A stretch of DNA of 64,000 nucleotides from assembly GCF_018294505.1 (NCBI RefSeq), contig NC_057807.1, forward strand, positions 140,956,747 to 141,020,746. Reading direction: 5' to 3'. The notes below the pieces were generated by a model. That model did not search any database and was not told the origin of the DNA. It worked only from the letters and a program-made list of their open reading frames with translations. Below are positions 1 to 9,930 of the stretch, one piece after another; within the stretch, counting starts at the first letter, position 1; every line of letters starts with the position of its first letter. The position numbers and the translations under genes were made by a program. The DNA is from Triticum aestivum. Lineage: Eukaryota > Streptophyta > Magnoliopsida > Poales > Poaceae.

Positions 1-2354
1 GGGCCAGAAATGCCACAGTGCAGCATGCCCAGGGGGGATTCAGCCCGCGCGAGGCTGCCACGCCAAAGGCGTAAAGGCAAATTACGCCTTCAGCCGTCGC
101 AACGAAATGGTTCGCGCGCGCATGCGCTTTAAACCTGACGGGTGGGGCCCACCCGTCAGTATGTGAGGCTGACTGACGGGCCCCACGGCCGTCGTCTTCT
201 ACCTCGAGCCAGAGAGGGAGGCGAGCTCACCGGCGTCGCTGTGGTCGACGGCGAGGTGATCCGAGGGCACCGGCGTGCTCAGAGCGGAGTCGCCGTTCTG
301 GTGGAGGTGGAGGCGGTCGTCGGAGCGCAGGGGTTCGCCGGCGACGAGGAGGACGGTGGCAAAGCTTCGGGAGGAGTTTGCCCCGGTCGATTCGGGGAGA
401 GAGGGGAAATGGTCAAAGAGGTCAGGAGAGTCCAGATCGAGAGAGAGAAGGGGCGGAGGAGGCCTGTACCGCGTGAATGCCGACGAGCCGAGGCGGCGGG
501 GCTCCGGTCGATCCCGAGCACAAAGGCTCTCCGGGGGTGATTGGGTGGTGCGGGTGTGCTCCTGGGGGCGTGAGAGGGAGGCTTATGCCTTTGGAGCGGC
601 CTGGGGCGGGCTTATATAGCCGCACGGTGGTCCACCGTGGACCTGTGCGCCGGCGAGCTTGTTGTCGTCGCCACGGGTCACAGGGGCCTGATTGGTTGTG
701 TCTGGGGTGTTCGTGGGGGTCGACTACGCCCAGGGGAAGAAGAGAGAGAGAGGGAGCAGGGGTCAGAGGCACCGCGCGTGTGAGCCGCACCGTTGGCGCG
801 CTCGGGCGGCCTCTGTTTGCTAGCACGGAGGCACGGGGAGGAGGAGAGAGGAGGGGGCCGACCACGTAGCGTGTCGCGGACACCGAGGCGCATCGGCAGG
901 CGCGCGGGGGAGGCCCGAGGTGGCCGGAAGCGGCTGGAAGGGGGCGGCTACAGTGCGGGGGCGCACTGTAGCGCGCTCTAGAGCGTGCAAATGGCTGCCA
1001 TGGCATTTTTTAAAGGGCAGGGGTGTGCCCACTGGTGTCTAGCAGGTCTAGGAGGGAGTAAAGAAGTGGGGTGGTGCATTGGATGCCATGGATGGCCATT
1101 GGAGTGAGCAGGGAGGTGAGGAAGAGGGAGAAAGGGGCTGTCCAGAGTGGTAAATGAGGTGGTTTCACCCCTCAATCATAGAGCTGAGGTGCAACCATTG
1201 TTACTGGAGGTAGAGGGGGACTTGGAGGGGCTGTGGTAAAAAGGAGAGGCCATGGAGAAGAGTGGAAGAGGTCAAAGTAGTTGTTTTAGTAAAATGGCAG
1301 AAGGTGTTTGTTGCTTGTTTGGTTAAGCAAATGAACTCCAAATGACATGAGACTCCACAGGGTAAAATGACACATATAAATATGGCCTTCCACCAATTTG
1401 GAGCTTATTTGGGCAAAGTTGCCAATGCAACTTTTGTAAACCCTAGAAATGAGCAGAAATAGACTTGAGTAGATCTAGTTGAGCAAATCACTTCTCCTTG
1501 ATGCACCACTTGGTGTAGTGGCCTAATTTGGTCATGTGAACATGCTCACAAAACTTGGGGTCAAGGAGATAAAGTTGGTAGTACAAAGTTGCTCAAACTT
1601 GATTCTGGTCAGAGAGGGTTTTGGGGCCTTTTGGTGAACCAAAGTGACTTTGGTTGTCATGAGGCTTTGCAAGATCATCACAATATGCATTTGTGACATG
1701 CTGGATTTTTCTTGGATTTTTATGAAAATATTTCTTTTAGAAATATTTCAAATCCTTGAAATGGGCAGAAATGGTTTTGGGAGACTTTGCCCAATAATTT
1801 GAACATGACCATGTGTTGAAACTCTTATATATGGAAAATATATGTCCACTGAGTTTCCCTGATTTTTGTCAAATATTTTTGAAAAAATAAAATAATTTTT
1901 CCCTATTAAAGACCATTTCTGGCCTTAAGAAAAAGCTTTTAAAAAAATAGGAAAATAGTTTTTAAAATTATATTTTTGGGGTTTATGGGAGTCCTACATC
2001 TAATAGGATTCAAATATACCTTTTGAAAGATTTTTCACACCTTAAATCAAGTACTTGCAGTGCAAATCTCAATTCAAGGGTTTTTGGAAAACTAATTTTA
2101 GAAAATACTTTTTGGCCAAATTATTTTTGTAAGAAAATACTATACTGCTCTATACACATGGCATGATCATTGGACAGAAGTTTGGGGCAAGGAGATGAAG
2201 TGTAGAAGGTAAAACATGTTGACTTTTGAGAGCACTTAAAAGAATCACAAAGAGAAAACCAACTCCAAATAAAAGCCAAATGATGCAAAAGTTTTTGTTG
2301 GTCCAAATTTTCATGCTTTAATAATGCAAATGAAGTGTTACAAAATGCAGGGTG
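1..2354 (-). mobile_element. LTR fragment of element F, reverse orientation
   Basis: On the minus strand this stretch starts with TGTCACACCCTGCATTTTG, a start typical of grass LTRs that open TGT(A/C)ACACCC; the plus strand therefore ends GGGTGTGACA around 2350-2359. The right 1.2 kb is AT-rich and the left 1 kb is very GC-rich, as in long LTRs with a GC-rich leader next to the transcription start. Several long open frames in the GC-rich part (for example 422-1006 on the minus strand) are composition artefacts: they resemble no family and overlap in several frames. The other end of the LTR, the interior and any target duplication lie outside the window. The exact border with element A is ambiguous by about 5 bp, because GTGTGACA can end F while TGACACG can start A. 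Family not assigned. Confidence 0.5.
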
Positions 2355-3918
2355 TGACACGTCTCCAACGTATCTATAATTTTTGATTGCTCCATGCTAC
2401 TTTATCTATTGTTTTGGACTGTAATGGGCTTTATTTCCCACTTTATTATTATTTTTGGGACTAACCTATTAACCGGAGGCCCAGCCCAGAATTGTTGTTT
2501 TTTGCCTTTTTCAGTATTTCGAAGAAACAAAATATCAAACGGAGTCCAAACGGAATGAAACCTTCGGGATCGTGATTTTCCAACCGAACGTGACCCAGGA
2601 GACTTGGACCCTCCGTCAAGAAAGCCATGAGGAGGTCACGAGCGTGGAGGGCGCACCCTTCCCCCTTGGGCGCGCCTCCCTACCTCGTGGGCCCCTCGGA
2701 GCTCTACCGACGTACTCCTTCCTCCTATATATACCTACGTATCCCCGTATGATCAGAACGGGAGCCAAAAACCTAATTCAACCGCCGCAACCTTCTGTAT
2801 CCACGAGATCCCATCTTGGGGCCTGTTCCGGAGCTCCGTCGGAGGGGGCATCCACCATGGAGGGCTTCTACATCAACACCATAGCCCCTCCGATGAAGTG
2901 TGAGTAGTTTACTTCAGACCTTCGGGTCCATACCTAGTAGCTAGATGGCTTCTTCTCTCTTTTTGGATCTCAATACAATGTTCTCCCCCTCTCTCGTGGA
3001 TTTCTATTCGATGTAATCTTGTTTTTGCGGTGTGTTTGTTGAGACCGATGAATTGTGGGTTTATGATCCAGTATTATCTATGGAAAATATTTGATTCTTC
3101 TCTGAATTCTTTTATGTATGATTGAGTTATCTTTGCAAGTCTCTTCGAATTATCCGTTTGGTTTGGCCAACTAGATTGGTAGTTCTTGCAATGGGAGAAG
3201 TGCATGGCTTTTGGTTCAATCTTGCGGTGTCCTTACTCAGTGACAGAAAGAGTTGCAAGGCACGTATTGTATTGTTGCCATCGAGGATAACAAGATGGGG
3301 TATTTATCATATTGCATGAATTTATTCCTCTACATCATGTCATGTTGCTTAAGGCGTTACTCTGTTTTAACTTAATACTCAAGATGCATGCTGGATAGCA
3401 GTCGATGAGTGGAGTAATAGTAGTAGATGCAGAATCGTTTCGATCTACTTGTCACGGACGTGATGCCTATATACATGATCATTGCCTAGATATACTCATA
3501 ACTATGCTCAATTCTGTCAATTGCTCAACAGTAATTTGTTCACCCACCGTAGAATCCTTATGCTCTTGAGAGAAGCCACTAGTGAAACCTATGGCCCCCG
3601 GGTCTATTCTCATCATATAAATCTATTTACTTGCTTTGTTTTTACTTTGCTTTTACTTTTACTTTGCATCTATCTATCAAAAATACCAAAAATATTATCT
3701 CTATCAGATCTCACTCTCGTAAGTGACCGTGAAGGGATTGACAACCCCTAAGCGTTGGTTGCGAGTAGCTATCGTTTTGTGCGGATACGAGGGACTTGCG
3801 CGTGACCTCCTACTGGATTGATACCTTGGTTCTCAAAAATTGAGGGAAATACTTACGCTACTGTGCTGCATCATCCCTTCCTCTTCGGGGAAAACCAACG
3901 CAAGCTCGAGACGTAGCA
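2355..3918 (+). repeat. 5' LTR of element A
   Basis: It opens TGACACGTCTCC (TGATACGTCTCC in the 3' copy) and ends GACGTAGCA. It aligns along its whole length with 8369-9930. Some short differences are visible, such as CAACGTATC against CAATGTATC in the first 20 bp. Confidence 0.88.
2726..2733 (+). promoter_or_regulatory. TATA box in the 5' LTR of element A
   Basis: TATATATA sits 371 bp into the LTR, just after a GC-rich stretch. The same box is 370 bp into the 3' LTR at 8739-8746, and element B has TATAAAT at the equivalent offset. This marks the likely start of the retroelement transcript about 30 bp downstream. Confidence 0.6.
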
Positions 3919-3929
3919 AGAAGAATTTC

Positions 3930-3947
3930 TGGCGCCAGTGCCGGGGA
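3930..3947 (+). other. Primer-binding site of element A (tRNA-Asp type)
   Basis: TGGCGCCAGTGCCGGGGA starts 11 bp after the LTR end. It closely matches the 3' end complement of plant tRNA-Asp, the primer usual in Athila-lineage elements. Confidence 0.75.
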
Positions 3948-4185
3948 GGCTTACGCAAAAGTCAACATACCAAGTACCCATCACAATCCCTATCTCTCGC
4001 ATTACATTATTTGCCATTTGCCTCTCGTTTTCCTCTCCCCCACTTCACCCTTGCCGTTTTATTCGCCCTCTCTTTCCCAACCTCCTCCTCTCTTTCCCGT
4101 TTTCCTTCTTCCTGTATGTATGTTTGTTTGTGTTTCCTTGTGCCTTCTATATGCTTGCATCTTCGCTTGCTAAAAATCTATTGAT

Positions 4186-5463
4186 ATGGATCCACTTAAA
4201 GTGTTCCACTTGGATCATCTTCGATCCTTATGCGCTCGTGCTGAAACCCCAACTACCCTAGTTGATGGGAAATCTTTAGATGAGCATGCTTATTTTGTGC
4301 ATCATCGTTTGTCTGAAAAGGGGAGACTCTTACGATATCATATGAATAGGTTGCTATGCTATGCTTTGAATCTTTGTGAAATGTGTGATATTACTTGTTG
4401 CTCTAAGAACCCTAAAAAACACCTTCCCTACCTATGTGAGTTCAATAATAATGAAATCTTATCTTCTTATGCAAAGGGTGTTTACAGTTACTATGATATC
4501 GAACAAATTGAAGAATTTGTCGTTTTTAAGGGTGCTCATGAAGTTGCTTTTTTGATTGAAAAGTATGATTTTACTCTCAACAAATCTGAAAATTCCATCA
4601 TACTCAAATATTGCAATGAAAACCTTGCTCATAATGTCTATGTCCAAGAGTTTATTGAAAGAATGACCGTTGCTTTGGAAGAAAATAATGATATGCATGA
4701 ATCTATAGATAATGATGATTCCGATGATTTGATTGAAATATCCCTTGATGAACATGATGCTTGCTATTCCTGTGGCCATGATGCCAATATTTATGAAGAT
4801 GAATTTGCTATAGTTCCTTATGTTAAACATGAGATCGTTGCTATTGCACCCATACTTGGTAGTTCCTTCGATGAAAAGCAAGATTGCAATGATTTTACTA
4901 TAAATTCTATTGATGTCAATTATGCTAATAATATGCAAAACCCTAAGCTTGGGGATGCTAGTTTTGCTATGTCTACTACTTGTTGCAATGATCATGATTG
5001 GGGTGATTCTTCTTATGATCTTGAAAATTTATTTAATCCCCATGATGAATATGAGATTGATGATATTGTTTGCAATAATATTGAAAGTGGGTTTGGAGAG
5101 GTCATGACTTTAGTTAATGTTAATCCCACTATTTTGGAAGAGTGTCAACTTTACATGCATGTGGATCATGTTGAAAATATGTTATGTGATAGCGATTTTG
5201 TTGAATTTGCTTATGATCCTACATGTAATTATTATGAGAGAGGAAAATATGGTTGTAGAAGTTTTCATGTTACTAAATTACCTCTCTTCATGTTGAGATT
5301 GCTATCGTCGCCTTCCTCTTCCTTGCATATGCTAGTTTTTGCTTGCCTTGCAAATTTGTTTGCCTATAATATGCCTATGCATAGGAAGTATGTTAGACTT
5401 AAGTGTGTTTGTCACATGTTTTATGATGCTCTCTCTGTGCTTCAATTCTTGTCTTTCATATGA
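4186..5463 (+). CDS. Orphan 425-aa acidic protein of element A
   Basis: An uninterrupted ORF starts with ATG 239 bp after the primer-binding site and ends with TGA. I recognise no gag, protease or pol motif. The N-terminal third is mixed (MDPLKVFHLDHLRSL). The middle (about residues 165-310) is strongly acidic, rich in Asp, Glu and Asn, with runs such as SIDNDDSDDLIEISLDEHD. The C-terminal 80 residues turn hydrophobic and basic (NYYERGKYG..., then MPMHRKYVRLKC). The homologous ORF in element B (30080-30877) keeps the acidic middle, the KLGDA motif and the C-terminal NYYERG and PMHRK..RLKC blocks, so the protein is conserved across diverged elements. It could be a degenerate gag, an Athila env-like or accessory ORF, or a family-specific protein. 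Long codon-level integrity without gag-pol suggests either youth or selection. Function unknown. Confidence 0.7.
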   Translation: MDPLKVFHLDHLRSLCARAETPTTLVDGKSLDEHAYFVHHRLSEKGRLLRYHMNRLLCYALNLCEMCDITCCSKNPKKHLPYLCEFNNNEILSSYAKGVYSYYDIEQIEEFVVFKGAHEVAFLIEKYDFTLNKSENSIILKYCNENLAHNVYVQEFIERMTVALEENNDMHESIDNDDSDDLIEISLDEHDACYSCGHDANIYEDEFAIVPYVKHEIVAIAPILGSSFDEKQDCNDFTINSIDVNYANNMQNPKLGDASFAMSTTCCNDHDWGDSSYDLENLFNPHDEYEIDDIVCNNIESGFGEVMTLVNVNPTILEECQLYMHVDHVENMLCDSDFVEFAYDPTCNYYERGKYGCRSFHVTKLPLFMLRLLSSPSSSLHMLVFACLANLFAYNMPMHRKYVRLKCVCHMFYDALSVLQFLSFI

Positions 5464-6398
5464 GCATCATCGTAATCTCAATGCCTAGCTAGGGGCGTTA
5501 AACGATAGCGCTTGTTGGGAGGCAACCCAATTTTATTTTGTGTTTTTTGTTTTTGCTTATGTTTAGGAATAAATAATCCATGTACCTTCTGTTTGTATGT
5601 GGTTTTATGTTTTAATTAGTGTTTGTGCCAAGTAGGACCTATAGGATAACCTACGATGATAGTTGATTTGATTCTGCTGAAAAACAGAAACTTTAGCGCT
5701 CACGAGATTAGCTGCCATTTTTTTACTGGAGAGAGATTTTGCGTTGATTCTTTTTGCTGCTGATCAATAAACAAATTTTACAGGACTTCCTATTTTGGTA
5801 GAATTTTTAGAGTTCCATAAGTTTGTGTTAGCCACAGATTACTACAGACTATTCTGTTTTTGACAGATTCTGTTTTTCGTGTGTTGTTTGCTTATTTTGA
5901 TGAATCTATGGCTAATAAATTAGTTTATAAACCATAGATAAGTTGGAATACAGTAGGTTTAACACCAATATAAATAAAGAATGAGTTCATTACAGTACCT
6001 TGAAGTAGTCTTTTGTTTTCTTTCTCTAACGGAGCTCACGAGATTTCTGTTGAGTTTTGTGTTGTGAAGTTTTCAAGTTTTGGGTGAATTCTTTTGATGG
6101 ATTATGGAACAAGGAGTGGCAAGAGCCTAAGCTTGGGGATGCCCATGGAACCCCCAAGATAATCCAAGGACACCAAAAAGTCAAATCTTAGGGATGCCCC
6201 GGAAGGCATCCCCTCTTTAGTCCACTTCCATCGGTAATTTACTTGGAGCTATATTTTTATTCACCAACATGATATGTGTTTTGCTTGGAGAGTCTTGTAT
6301 TATTTGTGTCTTTGCTTGTTAGTTTACCACAATCATCCTTGTTGTACACACCTTTTGAGAGAGCCATACATGAATTGAAATTTGTTAGAATACTCTAT

Positions 6399-6560
6399 GT
6401 GCTTCGCTTATATCTTTTGAGCTTGATAGTTTTGCTCATAGTGCTTCACCTATATCTTTTGAGCTTGATAGTTTTGCTCATAGTGCTTAACTTATATCTT
6501 TTGAGCGTGATAATTTTTTGCTCTAGTGCTTCACTTAGATCTTTCAGAGCACGGTGGTGG
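6399..6560 (+). repeat. Tandem repeat, about four 42-bp units
   Basis: Units start at 6399, 6441, 6483 and 6526. Each begins GTGCTT and carries a TATATCTTTTGAG core, with decay in the last unit. Similar but more diverged phrases recur in the tail of element B around 32690-32960, so the array predates the split of the two elements. Confidence 0.75.
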
Positions 6561-7458
6561 ATTTGTTTTAAAGAAACTTGATCTCTCATGCTTCACTTAG
6601 ATTATTTTGAGAGTCTTTAATAGCATGGTAATTTGCTTAATGTTAATATACTTGGTGTTCAAGATATGTGAAACTTTCTTTTGAGTGTGTTGAATACTAA
6701 GATAAGTTTGATGCTTGATAATTGTTTTGAGATATGAAGGTGATAATATTAGAGTCATGCTAGTTGAGTAGTTGTGAATTTAAGGAATACTTGTGTTGAA
6801 GTTTGTGATTCCCGTAGCATGCACGTATGGTGAACCGTTATGTGATGAACTCGGAGCATGATTTATTTATTGATTGTCTTCCTTATGAGTGGCGGTCGGG
6901 GACGAGTGGTGGTCTTTTCCTACCAATCTATCCCCCTAGGGGCATGCGCGTAATACTTTGCTTTGATAACTTCTAGATTTTTGCAAAAAGTATATGAGTT
7001 CTTTATGACTAATGTTGAGTCCATGGATTATACGCACTTTTCCCATCCTTCCACCATTGCTAGCCTCTCTAATACCGCGCACCTTTCGCCGGTATCATAC
7101 ACCCACCATAGACCTCCCTCAAAACAGCCACCATACCTACCTATCATGGCATTTCCATAGCCATTCTGAGATATATTGCCATGCAACTTTCCACCGTTTC
7201 GTTTATTATGACACGCTCCGTCATTGTCATATTACTAGCATGATCATGTAGTTAACATCGTATTTGTGGCAAAAGCCACCTTTCATAATTCTTCCATACA
7301 TGTCACTCATGTTTCATTGCATATCCCGGTACACCGCCGGAGGCATTCATATAGAGTCATATTTTGTTCTAAGTATCGAGTTGTAATTGTTGAGTTGTAA
7401 GGAAAAATAAAAGTGTGATGATCATCATTATTAGAGCATTGTCCCAAGTGAGGAAAGG

Positions 7459-7869
7459 ATGATGGAGTCTATGATTCCCCCACAAGTCGGGATGAGACTC
7501 CGGACGAAAAGAAAAAAAGAGGCCATAAAAAAAAGAGAAAAGGCCCAAATAAAAAAAATAAAAAATAAAAATGAGAGAAAAAGAGAGAAGGGACAATGCT
7601 ACTATCCCTTTACCACACTTGTGCTTCAAAGTAGGACCATGATAGAGAGTCTCTCATTTCGTCACTTTCATATACTAGTGGGAATTTTTCATTATAGAAC
7701 TTGGCTTGTATATTCCAATGATGGGCTTCCTCAAAATGCCCTAGGTCTTCGTGAGCAAGCGAGTTGGATGCACACCCACTTAGTTTCTTTTGTTGAGCTT
7801 TCATATACTTATAGCTCTAGTTCATCCGTTGCATGGCAATCCCTACTCACTCACATTGATATCTATTGA
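7459..7869 (+). CDS. Possible second ORF of element A (136 aa)
   Basis: The frame opens with a Lys/Arg-rich segment coded by A-rich low-complexity DNA (about residues 14-45), followed by about 90 residues of ordinary composition (for example HFHILVGIFHYRTWLVYS). No family is recognised, and the corresponding part of element B carries no matching ORF that I can see. Chance is a real possibility. Confidence 0.25.
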   Translation: MMESMIPPQVGMRLRTKRKKEAIKKREKAQIKKIKNKNERKREKGQCYYPFTTLVLQSRTMIESLSFRHFHILVGIFHYRTWLVYSNDGLPQNALGLREQASWMHTHLVSFVELSYTYSSSSSVAWQSLLTHIDIY

Positions 7870-8353
7870 TGGGCATCTCCATAGTTCGTTGATACGCCTA
7901 GTTGATGTGAGACTATCTTCCCTCTTTTTGTCTTCTCCACAACCACCGTTCTATTTCACATATAGTGTTATATCCGTGGCCCACGCTCATGTATTGCGTG
8001 AAGATTGAAAAAGTTTTGAAAATGTTAAAGTATGAAACAATTACTTGGCTTGTCATCAGGGTTGTGCATGATTTAAATACTTTGTGTGGGGAAGATGGAG
8101 CATAGCCAGACTATATGATTTTGTAGGGATAACTTTCTTTGGCCATGTTATTTTGAGAAGACATAATTGCTTTGTTAGTATGCTTGAAGTGTTATTATTT
8201 TTATGTCAATATGAACTTTTGTCTTGAATCTTTCGGATCTGAATATTCATACCATGATTAAGAAGATTTACATTGAAATTATGCCAAAGTATCACTCCGC
8301 ATCAAAAATTCTATTTTTTTTATCATTTACCTACTCGAGGACGAGCAGGAATT

Positions 8354-8367
8354 AAGCTTGGGGATGC
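8354..8367 (+). other. Polypurine tract of element A
   Basis: AAGCTTGGGGATGC lies one base before the 3' LTR, the expected place for the plus-strand primer. The identical 14-mer abuts the 3' LTR of element B at 34267-34280. Confidence 0.7.
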
Positions 8368-8368
8368 T

Positions 8369-9930
8369 TGATACGTCTCCAATGTATCTATAATTTTTGA
8401 TTGCTCCATGCTACTTTATCTATTGTTTCGGACTGTAATGGGCTTTATTTTCCACTTTATTATTATTTTTGAGACTAACCTATTAACCGGAGGCCCAGCC
8501 CAGAATTGTTGTTTTTTGCCCTTTTCAGTATTTCGAAGAAACAGAATATCAAATGGAGTCCAAACAGAATGAAACCTTCGGGATCGTGATTTTCCAACCG
8601 AACGTGACCCCGGTGACTTGGACCCTCCGTCAAGAAAGCCACGAGGCGGTCACAAGGGGGGAGGGCGCGTCCCTCCCCCTGGGCGCGCCCCCCTACCTCG
8701 TGGCCCCCTCGGAGCTCCACCGACGTACTCCTTCCTCCTATATATACCTATGTATCCCCGTATGATAAGAATGGGAGCCAAAAACCTAATTCCACCACCG
8801 CAACCTTCTGTATCCACGAGATCCCATCTTGGGGCCTGTTCCGGAGCTCCGACGGAGGGGACATCCACCATGGAGGGCTTCTACATCAACACCATAGCCC
8901 CTCCGATGAAGTGTGAGTAGTTTACTTCAGACCTTCGGGTCCATAGCTAGTAGCTAGATGGCTTCTTCTCTCTTTTTGGATCTCAATACAATGTTCTCCC
9001 CCTCTCTCATGGAGATCTATTCGATGTAATCTTCTTTTTGCGGTGTGTTTGTTGAGACCGATGAATTGTTGGTTTATGATCCAGTATTATCTATGGAAAA
9101 TATTTGATTCTTCTCTGAATTCTTTTATGTATGATTGAGTTATCTTTGCAAGTCTCTTCGAATTATCCGTTTGGTTTGGCCAACTAGATTGGTAGTTCTT
9201 GCAATGGGAGAAGTGCATGGCTTTGGGTTCAATCTTGCGGTGTCCTTACTCAGTGACAGATAGAGTTGCAAGGCACGTATTGTATTGTTGCCATCGAGGA
9301 TAACAAGATGGGGTATTTATCATATTGCATGAATTTATTCCTCTACATCATGTCATCTTGCTTAAGGCGTTACTCTGTTTTAACTTAATACTCTAGATGC
9401 ATGCTGGATAGCGGTCGATGAGTGGAGTAATAGTAGTATATGCAGAATCGTTTCGATCTACTTGTCACGGACGTGATGCCTATATACATGATCATTGCCT
9501 AGATATACTCATAACTATGCTCAATTCTGTCAATTGCTCAACAGTAATTTGTTCACCCACCGTAGAATACTTATGCTCTTGAGAGAAGCCACTAGTGAAA
9601 CCTATGGCCCCCGGGTCTATTCTCATCATATCAATCTATTTACGTGCTTTGTTTTTACTTTGCTTTTACTTTTACTTTGCATCTATCTATCAAAATACCA
9701 AAAATACTATCTCTATCAGATCTCACTCTCGTAAGTGACCGTGAAGGGATTGACAACCCCTAAGTGTTGGTTGCGAGTAGCTATCGTTTTGTGCAGGTAG
9801 GAGGGACTTGCGCGTGACCTCCTACTGGATTGATACCTTGGTTCTCAAAAACTGAGGGAAATACTTACGCTACTATGCTGCATCATCCCTTCCTCTTCGG
9901 GGAAAACCAACGCAAACTCGAGACGTAGCA
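8369..9930 (+). repeat. 3' LTR of element A
   Basis: It runs from TGATACGTCTCC to GACGTAGCA and is a direct repeat of 2355-3918, with a TATA box at 8739-8746. The following bases TCCCC belong to the duplicated GC-rich segment. Confidence 0.9.

Larger units (their letters stand above)
5464..8353 (+). other. Non-coding 3' tail of element A
   Basis: About 2.9 kb without recognisable coding sequence apart from a doubtful ORF at 7459-7869. It holds the conserved block TAGCGCTTGTTGGGAGGCAA near 5504, also present in B and E. It also holds a copy of the 14-mer AAGCTTGGGGATGC at 6129-6142 and a 42-bp tandem repeat at 6399-6560. A conserved CTCGAGGACGAGCA motif lies just before the polypurine tract. 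Confidence 0.7.
2355..9930 (+). mobile_element. Element A: complete non-autonomous Athila/Sabrina-like Gypsy LTR retrotransposon
   Basis: Two direct LTRs of 1564 and 1562 bp flank a 4.45 kb interior holding a tRNA-Asp-like primer site, one 425-codon ORF, a 2.9 kb non-coding tail and a polypurine tract. There is no gag, protease, reverse transcriptase, RNase H or integrase, so movement would need proteins from another element. LTR start TGATACGTCTCC, the primer type and the AAGCTTGGGGATGC tract match the abundant wheat Sabrina/WHAM group of the Athila lineage (from memory, not searched). The LTRs look about 97-98% alike by eye, suggesting a fairly young insertion. Flanks do not form a target duplication: GGGTG on the left, TCCCC on the right. 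One flank has therefore probably been replaced by later rearrangement, or element F inserted at the A border. Confidence 0.85.

Noticed and set aside
422..1006. Long minus-strand open frame of 194 codons
   Set aside because: Lies in very GC-rich LTR DNA with overlapping open frames on both strands, has Pro/Arg/Ser-rich low-information composition and no motif.
4459..4995. 178-codon minus-strand frame opposite the orphan ORF
   Set aside because: Shadow of the plus-strand ORF created by its codon pattern; hydrophobic repetitive product without homologue in element B.
4186..5463. Reading the 425-codon ORF as a host gene
   Set aside because: It lies between two matching LTRs after a primer-binding site, and element B carries a homologue in the same position.
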